Positions 26,021 through 36,253 of a stretch of 64,000 bases of DNA are shown here, in pieces. Position 1 is the stretch's first letter. The number at the start of each line of letters is the position of its first letter. Position numbers and translations under genes: made by a program. Origin of the DNA: Bacillus cereus (GTDB lineage Bacteria; Bacillota; Bacilli; Bacillales; Bacillaceae_G); assembly GCF_002584535.1 (NCBI RefSeq), contig NZ_NUOT01000073.1, positions 1 to 64,000 of the forward strand, written 5' to 3'. The notes below the pieces were generated by a model. That model worked only from the letters and a program-made list of their open reading frames with translations. It did no database searches and was not told where the DNA came from.

Positions 26021-26768
26021 ATAATCCCCCTAAGTACGCCGTTTGTACACGTTCATCCTTCATAATCTCTTCTGGTAACCCTTCGGCCAATAACTCGCCA
26101 TGAAATAATACAATTAAATGATCAGATACATGTAAAACCATATCCATTTTGTGTTCAATAAGTACAATTGTATTCTCACGATTTTTCTTTATATTCTCTA
26201 TCACTTGAAGAATAGCCGGGACTTCCTCAACAGAGATACCCGCTGTTGGTTCATCAAGTAGTAATACATCTGTTCTGAGCGCTAGCAGCATGGCCAATTC
26301 TAATTTTCTCTTTTCCCCATGTGCTAAATCTTTCGCTAGCACTTCTTCTTTTTCGTGAAGCAATACTGTCTTCAGAAGACGCCTCGCCTCTCCCGTCTGC
26401 TGCTTGAATCGTGAGAAGTTTGGAAAAAAACTATAATAATCTTGAACGAACGACTGTACACTTAAGCGTACATTTTCAATCACTGTTAATTCCGGAAAAA
26501 TATTTGTAAGCTGGAAAGAGCGTCCCATACCAAGGCGGGTTCGCTCTGGAATCGATAACTTTGTAATGTCACGTTCTTTAAAATAAATCTGACCTTTTGT
26601 TGGGGGAATTTGTCCACTTAACAAGTTAAATAGAGTTGTCTTCCCTGCTCCGTTAGGTCCAATAATAGAAATAAGTTTTCCTTTTGGTATCATCAAATTT
26701 ACGTCTTTAATAACATGATGTTCTCCAAATGAGACACAAAGATTTCTAGTCTCTAACAAGTTCTTCAC
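25995..26768 (-). CDS. livG: ABC importer ATPase LivG
   Basis: 257 residues. Walker A GPNGAGKTT, a LAHGEKRKLE signature (LivG proteins have LxxGxQR/KxLE-type variants), Walker B VLLLDEPTAGIS and LIEHKMD. Pairs with LivF. GTG start with GGAGGGG 5 nt upstream. It lies about 100 bp after the binding-protein gene, with a small hairpin between that may reduce downstream expression. Confidence 0.92.
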   Translation of the reverse strand: MKNLLETRNLCVSFGEHHVIKDVNLMIPKGKLISIIGPNGAGKTTLFNLLSGQIPPTKGQIYFKERDITKLSIPERTRLGMGRSFQLTNIFPELTVIENVRLSVQSFVQDYYSFFPNFSRFKQQTGEARRLLKTVLLHEKEEVLAKDLAHGEKRKLELAMLLALRTDVLLLDEPTAGISVEEVPAILQVIENIKKNRENTIVLIEHKMDMVLHVSDHLIVLFHGELLAEGLPEEIMKDERVQTAYLGGLYGDTIKSG

Positions 26769-26867
26769 TCTATCCCCTCCTCAAAAAATTCATATTTCAG
26801 GATAAAAAAGAGAAGTTGATGTAAAGAGAGATTCCCTCCTCCCCTTACATCTTTTTAAATATTCAGT

Positions 26868-28085
26868 CTATTCATTTTGCATTGGTGGTTCGGTTTCTTT
26901 CATTGTTAATTCTCGCTCTAGAACAGGTACTGGATAATCAATACCCTCTTGTTTTTGTAACGTTATAGAATAAAGCGCTTGCAAAGCTTGGTGGTCTTTC
27001 TCTCTAAATTTCATTTTTCCTTTTGGTGTTTCAAATTCCATTCCTTCCATTTTCCTAATAAGCGTAGCAACATCTGTATCTCCTTTTGTTTTCTTTAACC
27101 CTTCAACAATGGAAATTGCAGCTGACATTCCTCCAGCTGTAAACAAATCTGGAACTGTTCCATTGAAACGCTTCTTATGTTCTTCCACTAGCCAATCGTT
27201 TACTTTATTTTTCGGAAGTGTATGATAATACACTGAAAATCCTTGCATGCCTACTAATGCGTCCATCGTCTTTAATGCTGGTATATCCGGTGCGCCCGTT
27301 GAAATCTTGATCCCTTGTGCTTCTACATTCATATCTTTTAATTGCTTCCATGGTGAATTCGCACCAGCCCAAACAACAAATAAATAATCTGGTTTTGAAC
27401 TAATGATGTTTTGAATATTTGCAGTAAAATCAGTAGAATTCGTATCAGCATATTGTTCATTTACAATATTCGCCCCTAGTTTCTTCGCTCCCGCTTTAAA
27501 CGCAGCAATTCCTTCACGACCAAACGCGTTATCTGGAGCAAACGTTGCAATCTTTACATCTTTTTTAGCAATGGATGCAGCACCAGCAATAGCATCTTGA
27601 GATGAATTTCTGCCTGTTCTAAAAATATATTTATTCCAGTTCTTCCCCGTAATACTATCTGCAACCGCAGGTTCAACAACCATTATTTTTTCATATTCTT
27701 CCGCTAATGGTAACACTGCTAATGTATCACTTGAACTCGAAGATCCAACAAGAAAATCGACCTTTTCTTCTTCTAATAGTTTCGTAGCTTTTTTAACTGC
27801 TACATCCGCTTTTGTTTCCGTATCTTCTACAACAAACTTAATCTTCTTCCCTTCTACTTTCCCTGTCCCGCCTGTTGCATAATCTAGTCCTAGTTCAAAC
27901 CCGTTTACCGTTTGTTTCCCATATGATTCAAGCGGTCCTGTTAACGAAGCTAGTACACCTACCTTAATCGTCTTCTCATCATCTGTACTTACTTTTTTCC
28001 CTGAACATCCTGCTGTTACTAACAATGAACCAAGAATACATCCCGTAAACACCATTTTTAGCCACTTACGTTTTTTTGCTGACAT
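26868..28085 (-). CDS. ABC importer substrate-binding lipoprotein (LivJ/LivK-type)
   Basis: About 405 residues. Signal peptide with lipobox VTAGC, then a two-lobed periplasmic-binding-protein type 1 fold with IKVGVLASLTGPLESYGKQT at the start and FVVWAGANSPWKQL mid-domain. It is lipid-anchored outside the membrane and feeds LivHMGF. The family imports Leu/Ile/Val, urea, amides or aromatic acids, and the sequence does not decide which. The ATG at 28085 has GGGGAGG 6 nt upstream, making the start 15 nt upstream unlikely. First gene of the operon; a TTGACA (28188-28183, minus) lies upstream, but the -10 is poor. Confidence 0.88.
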   Translation of the reverse strand: MSAKKRKWLKMVFTGCILGSLLVTAGCSGKKVSTDDEKTIKVGVLASLTGPLESYGKQTVNGFELGLDYATGGTGKVEGKKIKFVVEDTETKADVAVKKATKLLEEEKVDFLVGSSSSSDTLAVLPLAEEYEKIMVVEPAVADSITGKNWNKYIFRTGRNSSQDAIAGAASIAKKDVKIATFAPDNAFGREGIAAFKAGAKKLGANIVNEQYADTNSTDFTANIQNIISSKPDYLFVVWAGANSPWKQLKDMNVEAQGIKISTGAPDIPALKTMDALVGMQGFSVYYHTLPKNKVNDWLVEEHKKRFNGTVPDLFTAGGMSAAISIVEGLKKTKGDTDVATLIRKMEGMEFETPKGKMKFREKDHQALQALYSITLQKQEGIDYPVPVLERELTMKETEPPMQNE

Positions 28086-28100
28086 TGTGATCCTCCCCAT

Positions 28101-28444
28101 ACTTTACTTTCTGATAGAATCAAATCCGCCAAAGTAACCATCCGTAATCATGACTTTTTGCTATTAATAATGTAGACTATGTTGTCAATAGAAATTTCTC
28201 GAAGTACCTCTACATTCGCCAGACATTTCCAAATCCCTTCCAATACATTTGTAAATGTTCATACAATTATATGAATTATACATATCATTCCTGGAACAAA
28301 TAAATTAAAATAACTGTTCTCTTCTTCTAATATTTTAGCCCTACAAAAAACTAACTTCCAAATGGTAGAGTTGTTATAGCATATGAAGGTTATGCTTTCT
28401 TTAAATAATATTAACTTTCCAATCACTATCATTTTTATACATAC
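28101..28444. other. intergenic, upstream of the importer operon
   Basis: Holds the leader and presumed promoter of the importer operon; no gene, T-box or riboswitch was recognised. Confidence 0.4.
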
Positions 28445-28481
28445 AAAAGCAGCGTAGAATCTATAATTCTACGCTGCTTTT
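28445..28481 (-). terminator. terminator of the COG0523 GTPase gene
   Basis: Perfect 16-bp arms AAAAGCAGCGTAGAAT / ATTCTACGCTGCTTTT. Confidence 0.85.
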
Positions 28482-28496
28482 CTATATCAACAAAAA

Positions 28497-29435
28497 TTAT
28501 GAAATCGAGTTACTCTCTAATCCACCTAATTCTTCTGCCAATTGTTTCTTATCTAAACTCTCACCAATAATCACCAAGTTTGTAGGAAACCCAAAGTCCT
28601 GTTCCAATAAAATCGGTACACCAAATGAGTATTGTAATAAGTGCGGATATTTCTCTCCATGAAATTTCACAAATCCTTTTACACGATAAATCTCCTGCGG
28701 TAAATTGGAAAGCCATTCATATAATTGATCTTGATTAATTAATTTCGTAAATTGATATGTCATCGTTTGTATATGTAAATGCTGCTTCATATGTAATGTT
28801 TCATGTTCTTTATCTTCTGTAAGTTCCACACCCTCTATATCCTCTAAAGATATATTACAATACTGCGTTTCATACAATTTCGCATGTTTATTTATTGCTG
28901 CTACTTCTTCTAAAACTTTTTTCTTCTCCTCATCTTTTAATAAATCTAATTTATTAATGAGGATATGACTTCCGTATTTGATTTGTTCATGTAAAAGTTG
29001 TTGAATATTTTTACTTAGTGTATCACGCTTTAACCATCTCAGTGCATCCAATACAACAACAATGGATCTCACGTCAAGATAAGGAGCTAAAATAGGTGAA
29101 AGGCATGCATCTAACACTTCAATTGGGTGAGCAACTCCTGTTGTTTCTATATAGATTACATCCGGCCTTTCTTGTTGGTATAAAGAATGTAACTGAATCT
29201 CAAGCTCATCTTTTAATGTACAACAAATACATCCTTTTAGAAGTTCTCTTAAAACATTCTCCTTCCCTATAATATCTGTATCTACCGAGTATTCTCCTAT
29301 TTCATTCATTAAAACAGCGACTTTTCGATTTTTCTTTTTTTCTGCTAATAATAAATTTTGTAACAGTGTTGATTTTCCGCTACCTAAAAAGCCACCCAAT
29401 ATATGAATTTCTACTTTACTCATATTACCGACCAT
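28497..29435 (-). CDS. COG0523 (CobW-like) GTPase, zinc-responsive (YciC/ZagA type)
   Basis: 312 residues. Walker A GGFLGSGKST (14-23), metal-binding G68-C-I-C-C72 (GCxCC), INKLD (G4) and a CobW C-terminal domain. COG0523 GTPases are metal chaperones or insertases. A near-consensus Zur operator (29459-29479) directly upstream links this one to zinc limitation, as for B. subtilis YciC/ZagA. The start is either ATG 29435 or ATG 29423, and neither has a strong ribosome site. It is apparently monocistronic, with a strong terminator. Confidence 0.87.
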   Translation of the reverse strand: MVGNMSKVEIHILGGFLGSGKSTLLQNLLLAEKKKNRKVAVLMNEIGEYSVDTDIIGKENVLRELLKGCICCTLKDELEIQLHSLYQQERPDVIYIETTGVAHPIEVLDACLSPILAPYLDVRSIVVVLDALRWLKRDTLSKNIQQLLHEQIKYGSHILINKLDLLKDEEKKKVLEEVAAINKHAKLYETQYCNISLEDIEGVELTEDKEHETLHMKQHLHIQTMTYQFTKLINQDQLYEWLSNLPQEIYRVKGFVKFHGEKYPHLLQYSFGVPILLEQDFGFPTNLVIIGESLDKKQLAEELGGLESNSIS

Positions 29436-29458
29436 CCATTTCTGCGTTTCTATTTTTC

Positions 29459-29479
29459 AAAGCGTAATTATTACGATTT
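29459..29479 (-). promoter_or_regulatory. Zur box
   Basis: Core CGTAATTATTACG (29463-29475), perfectly palindromic, flanked by AAAG and ATTT. It differs at one position from the B. subtilis Zur consensus as I recall it. It lies 24 bp upstream of the GTPase start, so bound Zur would block expression when zinc is plentiful. Confidence 0.8.
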
Positions 29480-29754
29480 ATATTCATTATTTTATTAAAA
29501 CAGCTGCTATTTGTAAACAAAACAAGCTCATTATGTTGATTCACTTCATAAGTAACCCACTTGCTCTTGGTATTTAACCGTGTGTTAACGTCGTATGTTC
29601 TCCTATAAAATGTACGCAAGCCACTGCGATTTATAAGTCGATGTCTAGTCTTAGTTCAAGAGCTATAAATCCTCCGTAAAAGTATGGATTTTGACCCCAG
29701 CTAAAAGATACTTATGTTTCACTCCTTATAATTAATACCGATATGAACAGATTT

Positions 29755-29776
29755 TGAAATAATTGTATATATTTCA
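29755..29776. promoter_or_regulatory. candidate operator upstream of ldh
   Basis: TGAAATA-N8-TATTTCA inverted repeat about 50 bp upstream of the -10. It does not match the Rex or Fnr consensus well, so the binding protein is open. Confidence 0.35.
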
Positions 29777-29803
29777 TGAAATGTAATAAACTAGATTTGA
29801 ATC

Positions 29804-29809
29804 TATAAT
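29804..29809 (+). promoter_or_regulatory. -10 element of ldh
   Basis: Perfect TATAAT with a poor -35 (ATGTAA at 17-bp spacing), consistent with activator- or redox-controlled expression. Confidence 0.5.
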
Positions 29810-29835
29810 AGTAATACCTATTTTTTTACATATAA

Positions 29836-30810
<975 letters not shown>

Positions 30811-30831
30811 AATGCACGTTGATTATGACCT

Positions 30832-30870
30832 TGCAAAAAGCAATCCAATTATTTTGAATTGCTTTTTGCA
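30832..30870. terminator. bidirectional terminator
   Basis: TGCAAAAAGCAAT / ATTGCTTTTTGCA perfect 13-bp arms between convergent genes. Confidence 0.8.
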
Positions 30871-30882
30871 TAGCTTAAAAAT

Positions 30883-31917
30883 TCATTCTGTATGTGGATG
30901 AGCTTTCTCTCCATCATATACTTCAAGCACATCAAGTAAAAAGATAAAGATTGGAATCCCAATAATAAGCCCCCATATTCCTAAAAAATGCTCCGAAAAG
31001 ATAAGAATCATAAATGTATAAAAAATAGGTAAATTTGTTTTCGCAGACATAAACTTCGGATTTAAGATGTAGCTTTCAATTGCATGAATAACTGTAATAA
31101 AAATTAATATGTATACGACATATGCAATTCCCCCAATATTATACGCAATGATACAAAGTGGAAATAGTGAAATAATAACACCTGCAACAGGAATGAGCCC
31201 CAGCAAAAAAATCATAACTGCTAATACAAGAAGCTGTGGAAATCCTAAAAACCAAAGTGCAATAACAGATAAAATACAATTTACAATAGCTATTAAAAAC
31301 TGCGCTTCAATAACCTTTCCAAATGAACGAGCAAATTTCTGACCGAAGTATGCAATTTCCTCGTAGAAAATACTCAGCCTACTCCCTTTAAATTTAGAGG
31401 TAAAAACAATAATACGCTCCTTTTCTAACAAGAAAAATAAACTTAAAATAAGAGAAAGTAAAATTTGTAAACTTACCTTTCCGATATTCGCTAACGATTG
31501 ATAAATCACATCCACACCTTGTTCAATATACTTCGATACTTCCATTTGATTAATTGCAGTAAACACATATCTTATCATTTCATTATCAGGAGGATTTTTA
31601 AAAAACAACTTAAACTGGTGAATCAATTGTGAAATCTGTATTGTCAATACAGGTAAATATTTATATACAATAGTAATAATAAACGCTACTAAAACAATGT
31701 ATAAAAAAGCGATAATCACTTTCCTATTTATCTTCACATACCGATTAAGCTTTTCAGAAATAAATCTTTGAAAATGATCCATTAGAAACGTAAGGATAAA
31801 GGTAATCAATATTAAATTAATCATGCTTTTTAGCCCGTATAATATAAGGGCTAAAATGACTAATACAAGGAGCCTCTGAAACCCTCTGCTTTGAAAGAAA
31901 TTTTTCATTTGAATCAT
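30883..31917 (-). CDS. AI-2E family (PerM/YtvI-type) transporter
   Basis: 344 residues with about eight hydrophobic helices in the 2+1+5 pattern of the AI-2E/UPF0118 family. A soluble amphipathic segment after the first helices (FKNPPDNEMIRYV) is followed by the conserved FPQLLVLAVMIFLLGLIPVAG stretch. Members include autoinducer-2 exporters and Na+/H+ antiporters; this one cannot be assigned. Integral membrane protein, apparently monocistronic. Confidence 0.82.
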   Translation of the reverse strand: MIQMKNFFQSRGFQRLLVLVILALILYGLKSMINLILITFILTFLMDHFQRFISEKLNRYVKINRKVIIAFLYIVLVAFIITIVYKYLPVLTIQISQLIHQFKLFFKNPPDNEMIRYVFTAINQMEVSKYIEQGVDVIYQSLANIGKVSLQILLSLILSLFFLLEKERIIVFTSKFKGSRLSIFYEEIAYFGQKFARSFGKVIEAQFLIAIVNCILSVIALWFLGFPQLLVLAVMIFLLGLIPVAGVIISLFPLCIIAYNIGGIAYVVYILIFITVIHAIESYILNPKFMSAKTNLPIFYTFMILIFSEHFLGIWGLIIGIPIFIFLLDVLEVYDGEKAHPHTE

Positions 31918-32151
31918 TAAAAATTAATCGCCCCCTTCAATAGATAGAAATTCAATATATTTATGAAAATATTGACCGTTTATTCATTACTATCTTATAA
32001 TATTTTATGAACTCCTAAAGCCATTCTTTCTTACTAGTTTGAAAGAATCCACTTTTTTCTTCTTAATTGTCTGATTTTTTTATTTATAGGTGTACATTTA
32101 TATCAGCATATCCTTTTAGTCATTGGCGATATTCTAAAACACATAAACAAA

Positions 32152-32173
32152 CCATAAACGTAATTGTTTATGG
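32152..32173 (-). terminator. terminator of the 42-aa gene
   Basis: CCATAAAC / GTTTATGG with a 6-nt loop, then TTTGTTT on the minus strand. Confidence 0.65.
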
Positions 32174-32188
32174 CTCTATTTAATCTTT

Positions 32189-32317
32189 TTATCTCCGGTT
32201 CATTCGCTTTGCTAATAATTCTTTTACTTGATTATACGTTAGTCCGGAATTTTTATTTAAACGTTTCACTTCATCAATATCAGTACCTACAACTGTATAT
32301 TTCTTCTCTTTATTCAT
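32189..32317 (-). CDS. small protein (42 aa), possibly spore-associated
   Basis: A 42-residue frame with AAAGGA 9 nt before the ATG and its own terminator. The sequence has VVGTDIDEVKRLN followed by SGLTYNQVKELLAKR. The D-x-x-EVKRxN pattern resembles one half-repeat of gamma-type small acid-soluble spore proteins, but it lacks their Gln/Asn-rich body, so this assignment is tentative. Probably a real short gene. Confidence 0.55.
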   Translation of the reverse strand: MNKEKKYTVVGTDIDEVKRLNKNSGLTYNQVKELLAKRMNRR

Positions 32318-32628
32318 CACGACACATCCTTTTGTTTAACTCACTGAGTCGAGTACTTATTATTTGTTATATTTCTTCCCTAAATAAAAAGTTCATACTC
32401 ATGTCATAACAAATTAAGTAAAAAAGGTTATTTCACTCTGTTAAGGCGTGGTAAAGTGAGATTCTAATCAGTGGAGGGGTCTTCATTCCCCACTGATTAT
32501 TAGTTAAACCGATTGAGCTTTTACGAGCAGCCTATTAATACGAGAAAAATACAGCCTGCACATAGGCCCCTTTTTGATAATACTTCATATCATTTGCTCG
32601 CGTTATTGCATTTTCACAAAAATAAAAT
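32318..32628. other. intergenic with a dispersed repeat
   Basis: No gene seen; contains the dispersed hairpin repeat listed at 32470-32540. Confidence 0.4.
32470..32540. repeat. dispersed repeat, copy A
   Basis: Hairpin AATCAGTGG...ACTGATT with TCTTCAT in the loop, then TTATTAG and CCGATTGAGCTTTTACGAGC. It corresponds to 53769-53830 (TCTTCATCCCCACTGATTAT, then AATCGGACTTTTACAGGC). Confidence 0.55.
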
Positions 32629-32657
32629 GTCCCAATAGAGGTAACACTATTGGGACA
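32629..32657 (-). terminator. hairpin downstream of the MFS gene
   Basis: Perfect TGTCCCAATAG / CTATTGGGACA, followed by TTTTATTTTTG on the minus strand, about 150 bp below the MFS stop. Confidence 0.65.
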
Positions 32658-32808
32658 ACATAATGTAAAGTAGATAATCACTGGTGTATTTATTAAATTT
32701 AGTGTCGCTTTTGAGGAGAACGAAATTGTTTACTATATCATCCTACATAGCCTATATTTTTATAAATGATTTGCGCGAACTCATATGTTTATTACTCTTC
32801 CATCATCT

Positions 32809-34167
32809 TTACATTTTTTCTCCTAAATCTTTTTGCGACACATCTACATTCTTGCCTTCAGTTTTATAGTCGGAGTATCGTTCTTGAACAAATAGTATAG
32901 CTATCGCTCCCACTATTGCAGCTATTCCAATAACTATAAAATTCATATTCGCCGGTAAATTCATCGTTAATAATACTCCTACAAATGTAGGTGCTACAAT
33001 ACCTCCAATTCTCCCGAATGCCATAGTAGCTCCGATACCAGTTGAGCGCATTGAAGGCGGATAATATTGAGAAACAAAAGCATTTCCTATATTTTGAACA
33101 CCAACTGATGCAGCACCGATAACACCGATCAATATATATGCAACCAATGAGCTCTTTGTAAGGCCAATAGCTGAAAGAGCTAGTGCTCCGCAAATATAAA
33201 GCGGTATCATAACCTTTTTGAATCCCCATTTATCAGTTAACCGTCCAAAAATTATGGTTCCTATTATTGCACCGACATTCATCATTGCCGTAAATGTTAA
33301 ACTTGAACTTAAATCATACCCGGCTTGAATCATTAACTTTGGCAGCCATGTACTCATCGTATAGATCAATACAAAACAACTAAAGCAAGAAATCCAGAAC
33401 ATGATGGTACTAAGAGCCCTCTTTTTTTCAAATAATTTAACAATAGGTGATCCTTTTTCCTTCACTTGCGGTCTTTCAAATTTAACATTTTCACTCATTT
33501 TGTACTCCGAATCTAATTTACTAAGTATATTACTTATTTCTTTATCTTTACTTTTATCCAAAAGAAAGCCTACTGATTCAGGTATTGCTTTAGCTATCAA
33601 TGGAAGTAACAGTAAAGGCAAGCTTGCAACCCAAAATATCGGCTTCCATCCCATTGTAGGCAGCATCGATTTACTTAATAGCGCTGCTATAATGCCTCCA
33701 ACTGAATAACCACAAAAGACAAATGAAACTATAGCGGTCCTTATTCGTTTAGGAGCATATTCTGTTGTTAATGAGATAACATTAGGCATAACACCTCCAA
33801 GTCCTAATCCAGCTATAATACGTAATACCGTAAAAGCTAAAGGTCCTTCGGCAAACCCTGCTAAAGCCGTAAAAAGACTAAAGAGCGCAGTACAAAATAA
33901 AATTACTTTTTTCCTTCCTACTTTATCAGCTAAAAACCCAAACAATATAGCACCAAGGGCTGTCCCTGCAGCAGTATAACTGCCGATTGTACCTGCTGTA
34001 ACGGGTGTCATTGCCCATTCTTCTATTAAAATTGGAACGACCGAACCATATATTACTGCATCATATCCATCAATAAGAATGATTAGAAAGCACCAAAAAA
34101 CTAAAGAAATATGGAACGAACTAAAACGACTACGGTCAATAATTTGAGTTGTGTTGATTGCGTTCAA
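32809..34167 (-). CDS. MFS transporter, aromatic acid:H+ symporter type
   Basis: About 452 residues, 12 predicted helices. The AAHS-family signature is DGYDAVIYGSVVP in helix 1, followed by GFLADKVGRKK between helices 2 and 3 and EYAPKRIRTAIVS later. Relatives (BenK, PcaK, MhpT types) import aromatic carboxylates. The TTG at 34167 has GGAGGTG 6 nt upstream and is the best start; an upstream TTG would include that site. A 5' remnant of a flavoprotein monooxygenase lies directly upstream on the same strand, so both may belong to one former aromatic-degradation unit. Confidence 0.85.
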   Translation of the reverse strand: MNAINTTQIIDRSRFSSFHISLVFWCFLIILIDGYDAVIYGSVVPILIEEWAMTPVTAGTIGSYTAAGTALGAILFGFLADKVGRKKVILFCTALFSLFTALAGFAEGPLAFTVLRIIAGLGLGGVMPNVISLTTEYAPKRIRTAIVSFVFCGYSVGGIIAALLSKSMLPTMGWKPIFWVASLPLLLLPLIAKAIPESVGFLLDKSKDKEISNILSKLDSEYKMSENVKFERPQVKEKGSPIVKLFEKKRALSTIMFWISCFSCFVLIYTMSTWLPKLMIQAGYDLSSSLTFTAMMNVGAIIGTIIFGRLTDKWGFKKVMIPLYICGALALSAIGLTKSSLVAYILIGVIGAASVGVQNIGNAFVSQYYPPSMRSTGIGATMAFGRIGGIVAPTFVGVLLTMNLPANMNFIVIGIAAIVGAIAILFVQERYSDYKTEGKNVDVSQKDLGEKM

Positions 34168-34274
34168 TACGTACACCTCCGAAATCAATTTAATATTTTT
34201 CGAAAATTACAGGTGTTAAAAAACGATGAAAATTGAACACACTGACATTAGTCATCTAAAAAAGAATGTACCGA

Positions 34275-34403
34275 TTACAGTACATAGAATTGATCATCAA
34301 CTAACCCTAAGCTTCGAAGGGCCAAAGCCGCTGTCAAACCAACTGGACCAGCCCCAATAACTAATACTTGTCTCTTATAATGTTGATCATCATAACTGTT
34401 CAT
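34275..34403 (-). pseudogene. FAD-dependent monooxygenase, 5' remnant
   Basis: 42 codons with a good ribosome site (AAGGAGAG before ATG 34403). It encodes VLVIGAGPVGLTAALALR, the FAD-binding GxGxxG motif at the start of class A flavoprotein hydroxylases such as MhpA. After RSLGL the frame runs into an unrelated tail and stops at 34275. The remaining ~450-500 codons are absent. It lies between the CoA-ligase operon and the aromatic-acid transporter. Confidence 0.8.
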
Positions 34404-34487
34404 ATATATCTCTCCTTAACATTTCGAAGTTATCATGAACGATCCAATACCGTTTTTCAGCTTGAATATCCTAGTTCTACATAAAAT

Positions 34488-34532
34488 AGCCGGCGGGCAT
34501 GATTTTAAAGTTTGATATAATCTAAGCCGGCT
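34488..34532 (-). terminator. GC-rich hairpin downstream of the CoA-ligase operon
   Basis: AGCCGGC / GCCGGCT arms with a long loop, followed by TATTTTATG on the minus strand. Confidence 0.45.
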
Positions 34533-34662
34533 TTACTTGATTCATATAAATTCTAACCTTTATAAAACTCAGAATATTCAGAATTTAAGTCTTAGATTTA
34601 TATAAACGAAATAGCCTATCAGATTAAAACATTTCATTAATAATTAGAAAAATATTCAAGAT

Positions 34663-36237
34663 TTACTGAAGAGAGGAATATAACTTCTCTTTAATAACAT
34701 CCTGTAATACTAGTTTCTTAATTTTTCCACTTGCTGTCATCGGCAACTCTTCCATAAAGACGATTCTATCAGGGATTTTATAATTTGCGATTTTATCTTT
34801 CACGTAATCCTTCATGGAACCTTCATCTTCAACATAATTAGGCTTTAGTTTAATCACGGCGCAAGAAATTTCTCCTAAAACAGAATCAGGTAATCCAATA
34901 ATAGCTACTTCGAGCACACTAGGGTGCTTATAAAAAACTTCCTCGATTTCTCTAGGATAAATATTATATCCTCCACGAATGATCATCTCCTTTTTTCGCC
35001 CGACTATCCGTATGTAACCCCTTTCGTCTTTTGTCGCTAAATCACCCGTGTAAAACCATCCATCTTTATCAACAGCTTCTCTTGTTTGATCAGGCATTTG
35101 GTAATAACCTTTCATAACCCCAAAGCCTCTGCATACTAATTCGCCGACTTCTCCAGATGCTACTTCCTCTCGCTTTGCATCTACAATCTTTATTTCTGCA
35201 CCAGGCGCTGCCTTCCCGACCGTTTCTGAACGAATCGAATCATCATCATCAAAACTAGTAAAGGTTAAACCAGCAGACGTTTCGGTTAACCCATATGATA
35301 CGACAATGTCGCATCCCATGACCCTTCGAATCTTGGTGACTATTTCTTCCGGACAGGGTGCGGATGCAATAATCCCTGTACGTAATGATGTTAAATCTAC
35401 TTTTGTAAAGGTAGGATGATTTAACTCGAGAATAAACATGGTAGGAACACCATGATGAATTGTGATTTTTTCTAGTTCTATAATTTTTAACGCTTTTTCT
35501 GCATTGTATTTCTCCATAAATACAATTTTGGCTGCTGACGAAATAGCTGATAAAATGCCAGGTACCATTCCAAATATATGGAAAACAGGAACAGCTATTA
35601 AAAATACATCACAGCTACTACACCGCAGCCATTCTGCTGATAGTTTAGCTGTAAAGACCACATTTTCATGTGTGAGCATCGTTCCTTTTGGTCTACCGGT
35701 TGTACCTGATGTATATAAAATGGCGAAAACATCTTCCTTTGGGTCAATTACAACTTTCGGGGCTGGAGTTTTTTGTCCTAACTCAATTAATTCATTAAAA
35801 GAATAATATCCATCTTGCTTAAAACGCACTGTGAAAATGCATTCCAGTGCGTGAGACTTTTTTGTTCCATTCAAATATGGTTTGAAGAGGTCAATATGAT
35901 GAAAATCCTCCATAAGAAAAACTGCTTTTGCTTGAGAATTCTCTACTATATATTCTAACTCTGTAGTACGATAACGTGTATTACATGGAATGAGAATAGC
36001 CCCTAATCGTGCTATAGCAAAATATATCGTTACAAATTCATTCCAATTTGGTAAGCAGACAATCACTCTGTCGCCTTTTGCAATTCCCTGCTGGGACAAT
36101 GCTGACGCTATATATTCAACATGATTTTTCAACTCTCCATACGTAACACGACTATATCCATCATATAACGCCTCTTTCTCTAGGAATTTTTGAGACGAAT
36201 GGTTAAGTACCTCTGGTAATGATAAATTGTGGCTCAT
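34663..36237 (-). CDS. acyl-CoA ligase (AMP-forming)
   Basis: 524 residues, full-length ANL superfamily. It has the AMP-binding motif YTSGTTGRPKGT (A3), SYGLTET (A5), GWFYTGDLA (A7), IIRGGYNIYPREIEE (A8) and ASGKIKK with the catalytic lysine (A10). It activates a carboxylic acid to its CoA thioester. The substrate is unknown; with three beta-oxidation-type genes upstream it would start degradation of a fatty, alicyclic or aromatic-derived acid. ATG preceded by GGGAGGG. It is 16 bp after the thiolase gene and last in the operon. Confidence 0.9.
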   Translation of the reverse strand: MSHNLSLPEVLNHSSQKFLEKEALYDGYSRVTYGELKNHVEYIASALSQQGIAKGDRVIVCLPNWNEFVTIYFAIARLGAILIPCNTRYRTTELEYIVENSQAKAVFLMEDFHHIDLFKPYLNGTKKSHALECIFTVRFKQDGYYSFNELIELGQKTPAPKVVIDPKEDVFAILYTSGTTGRPKGTMLTHENVVFTAKLSAEWLRCSSCDVFLIAVPVFHIFGMVPGILSAISSAAKIVFMEKYNAEKALKIIELEKITIHHGVPTMFILELNHPTFTKVDLTSLRTGIIASAPCPEEIVTKIRRVMGCDIVVSYGLTETSAGLTFTSFDDDDSIRSETVGKAAPGAEIKIVDAKREEVASGEVGELVCRGFGVMKGYYQMPDQTREAVDKDGWFYTGDLATKDERGYIRIVGRKKEMIIRGGYNIYPREIEEVFYKHPSVLEVAIIGLPDSVLGEISCAVIKLKPNYVEDEGSMKDYVKDKIANYKIPDRIVFMEELPMTASGKIKKLVLQDVIKEKLYSSLQ

Positions 36238-36253
36238 TTTTCACCCTCCCTTC

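Noticed and set aside
29425-29619. 64-codon minus-strand frame upstream of the GTPase
   Set aside because: It covers the Zur box and overlaps the GTPase start; it has no good start or family pattern.
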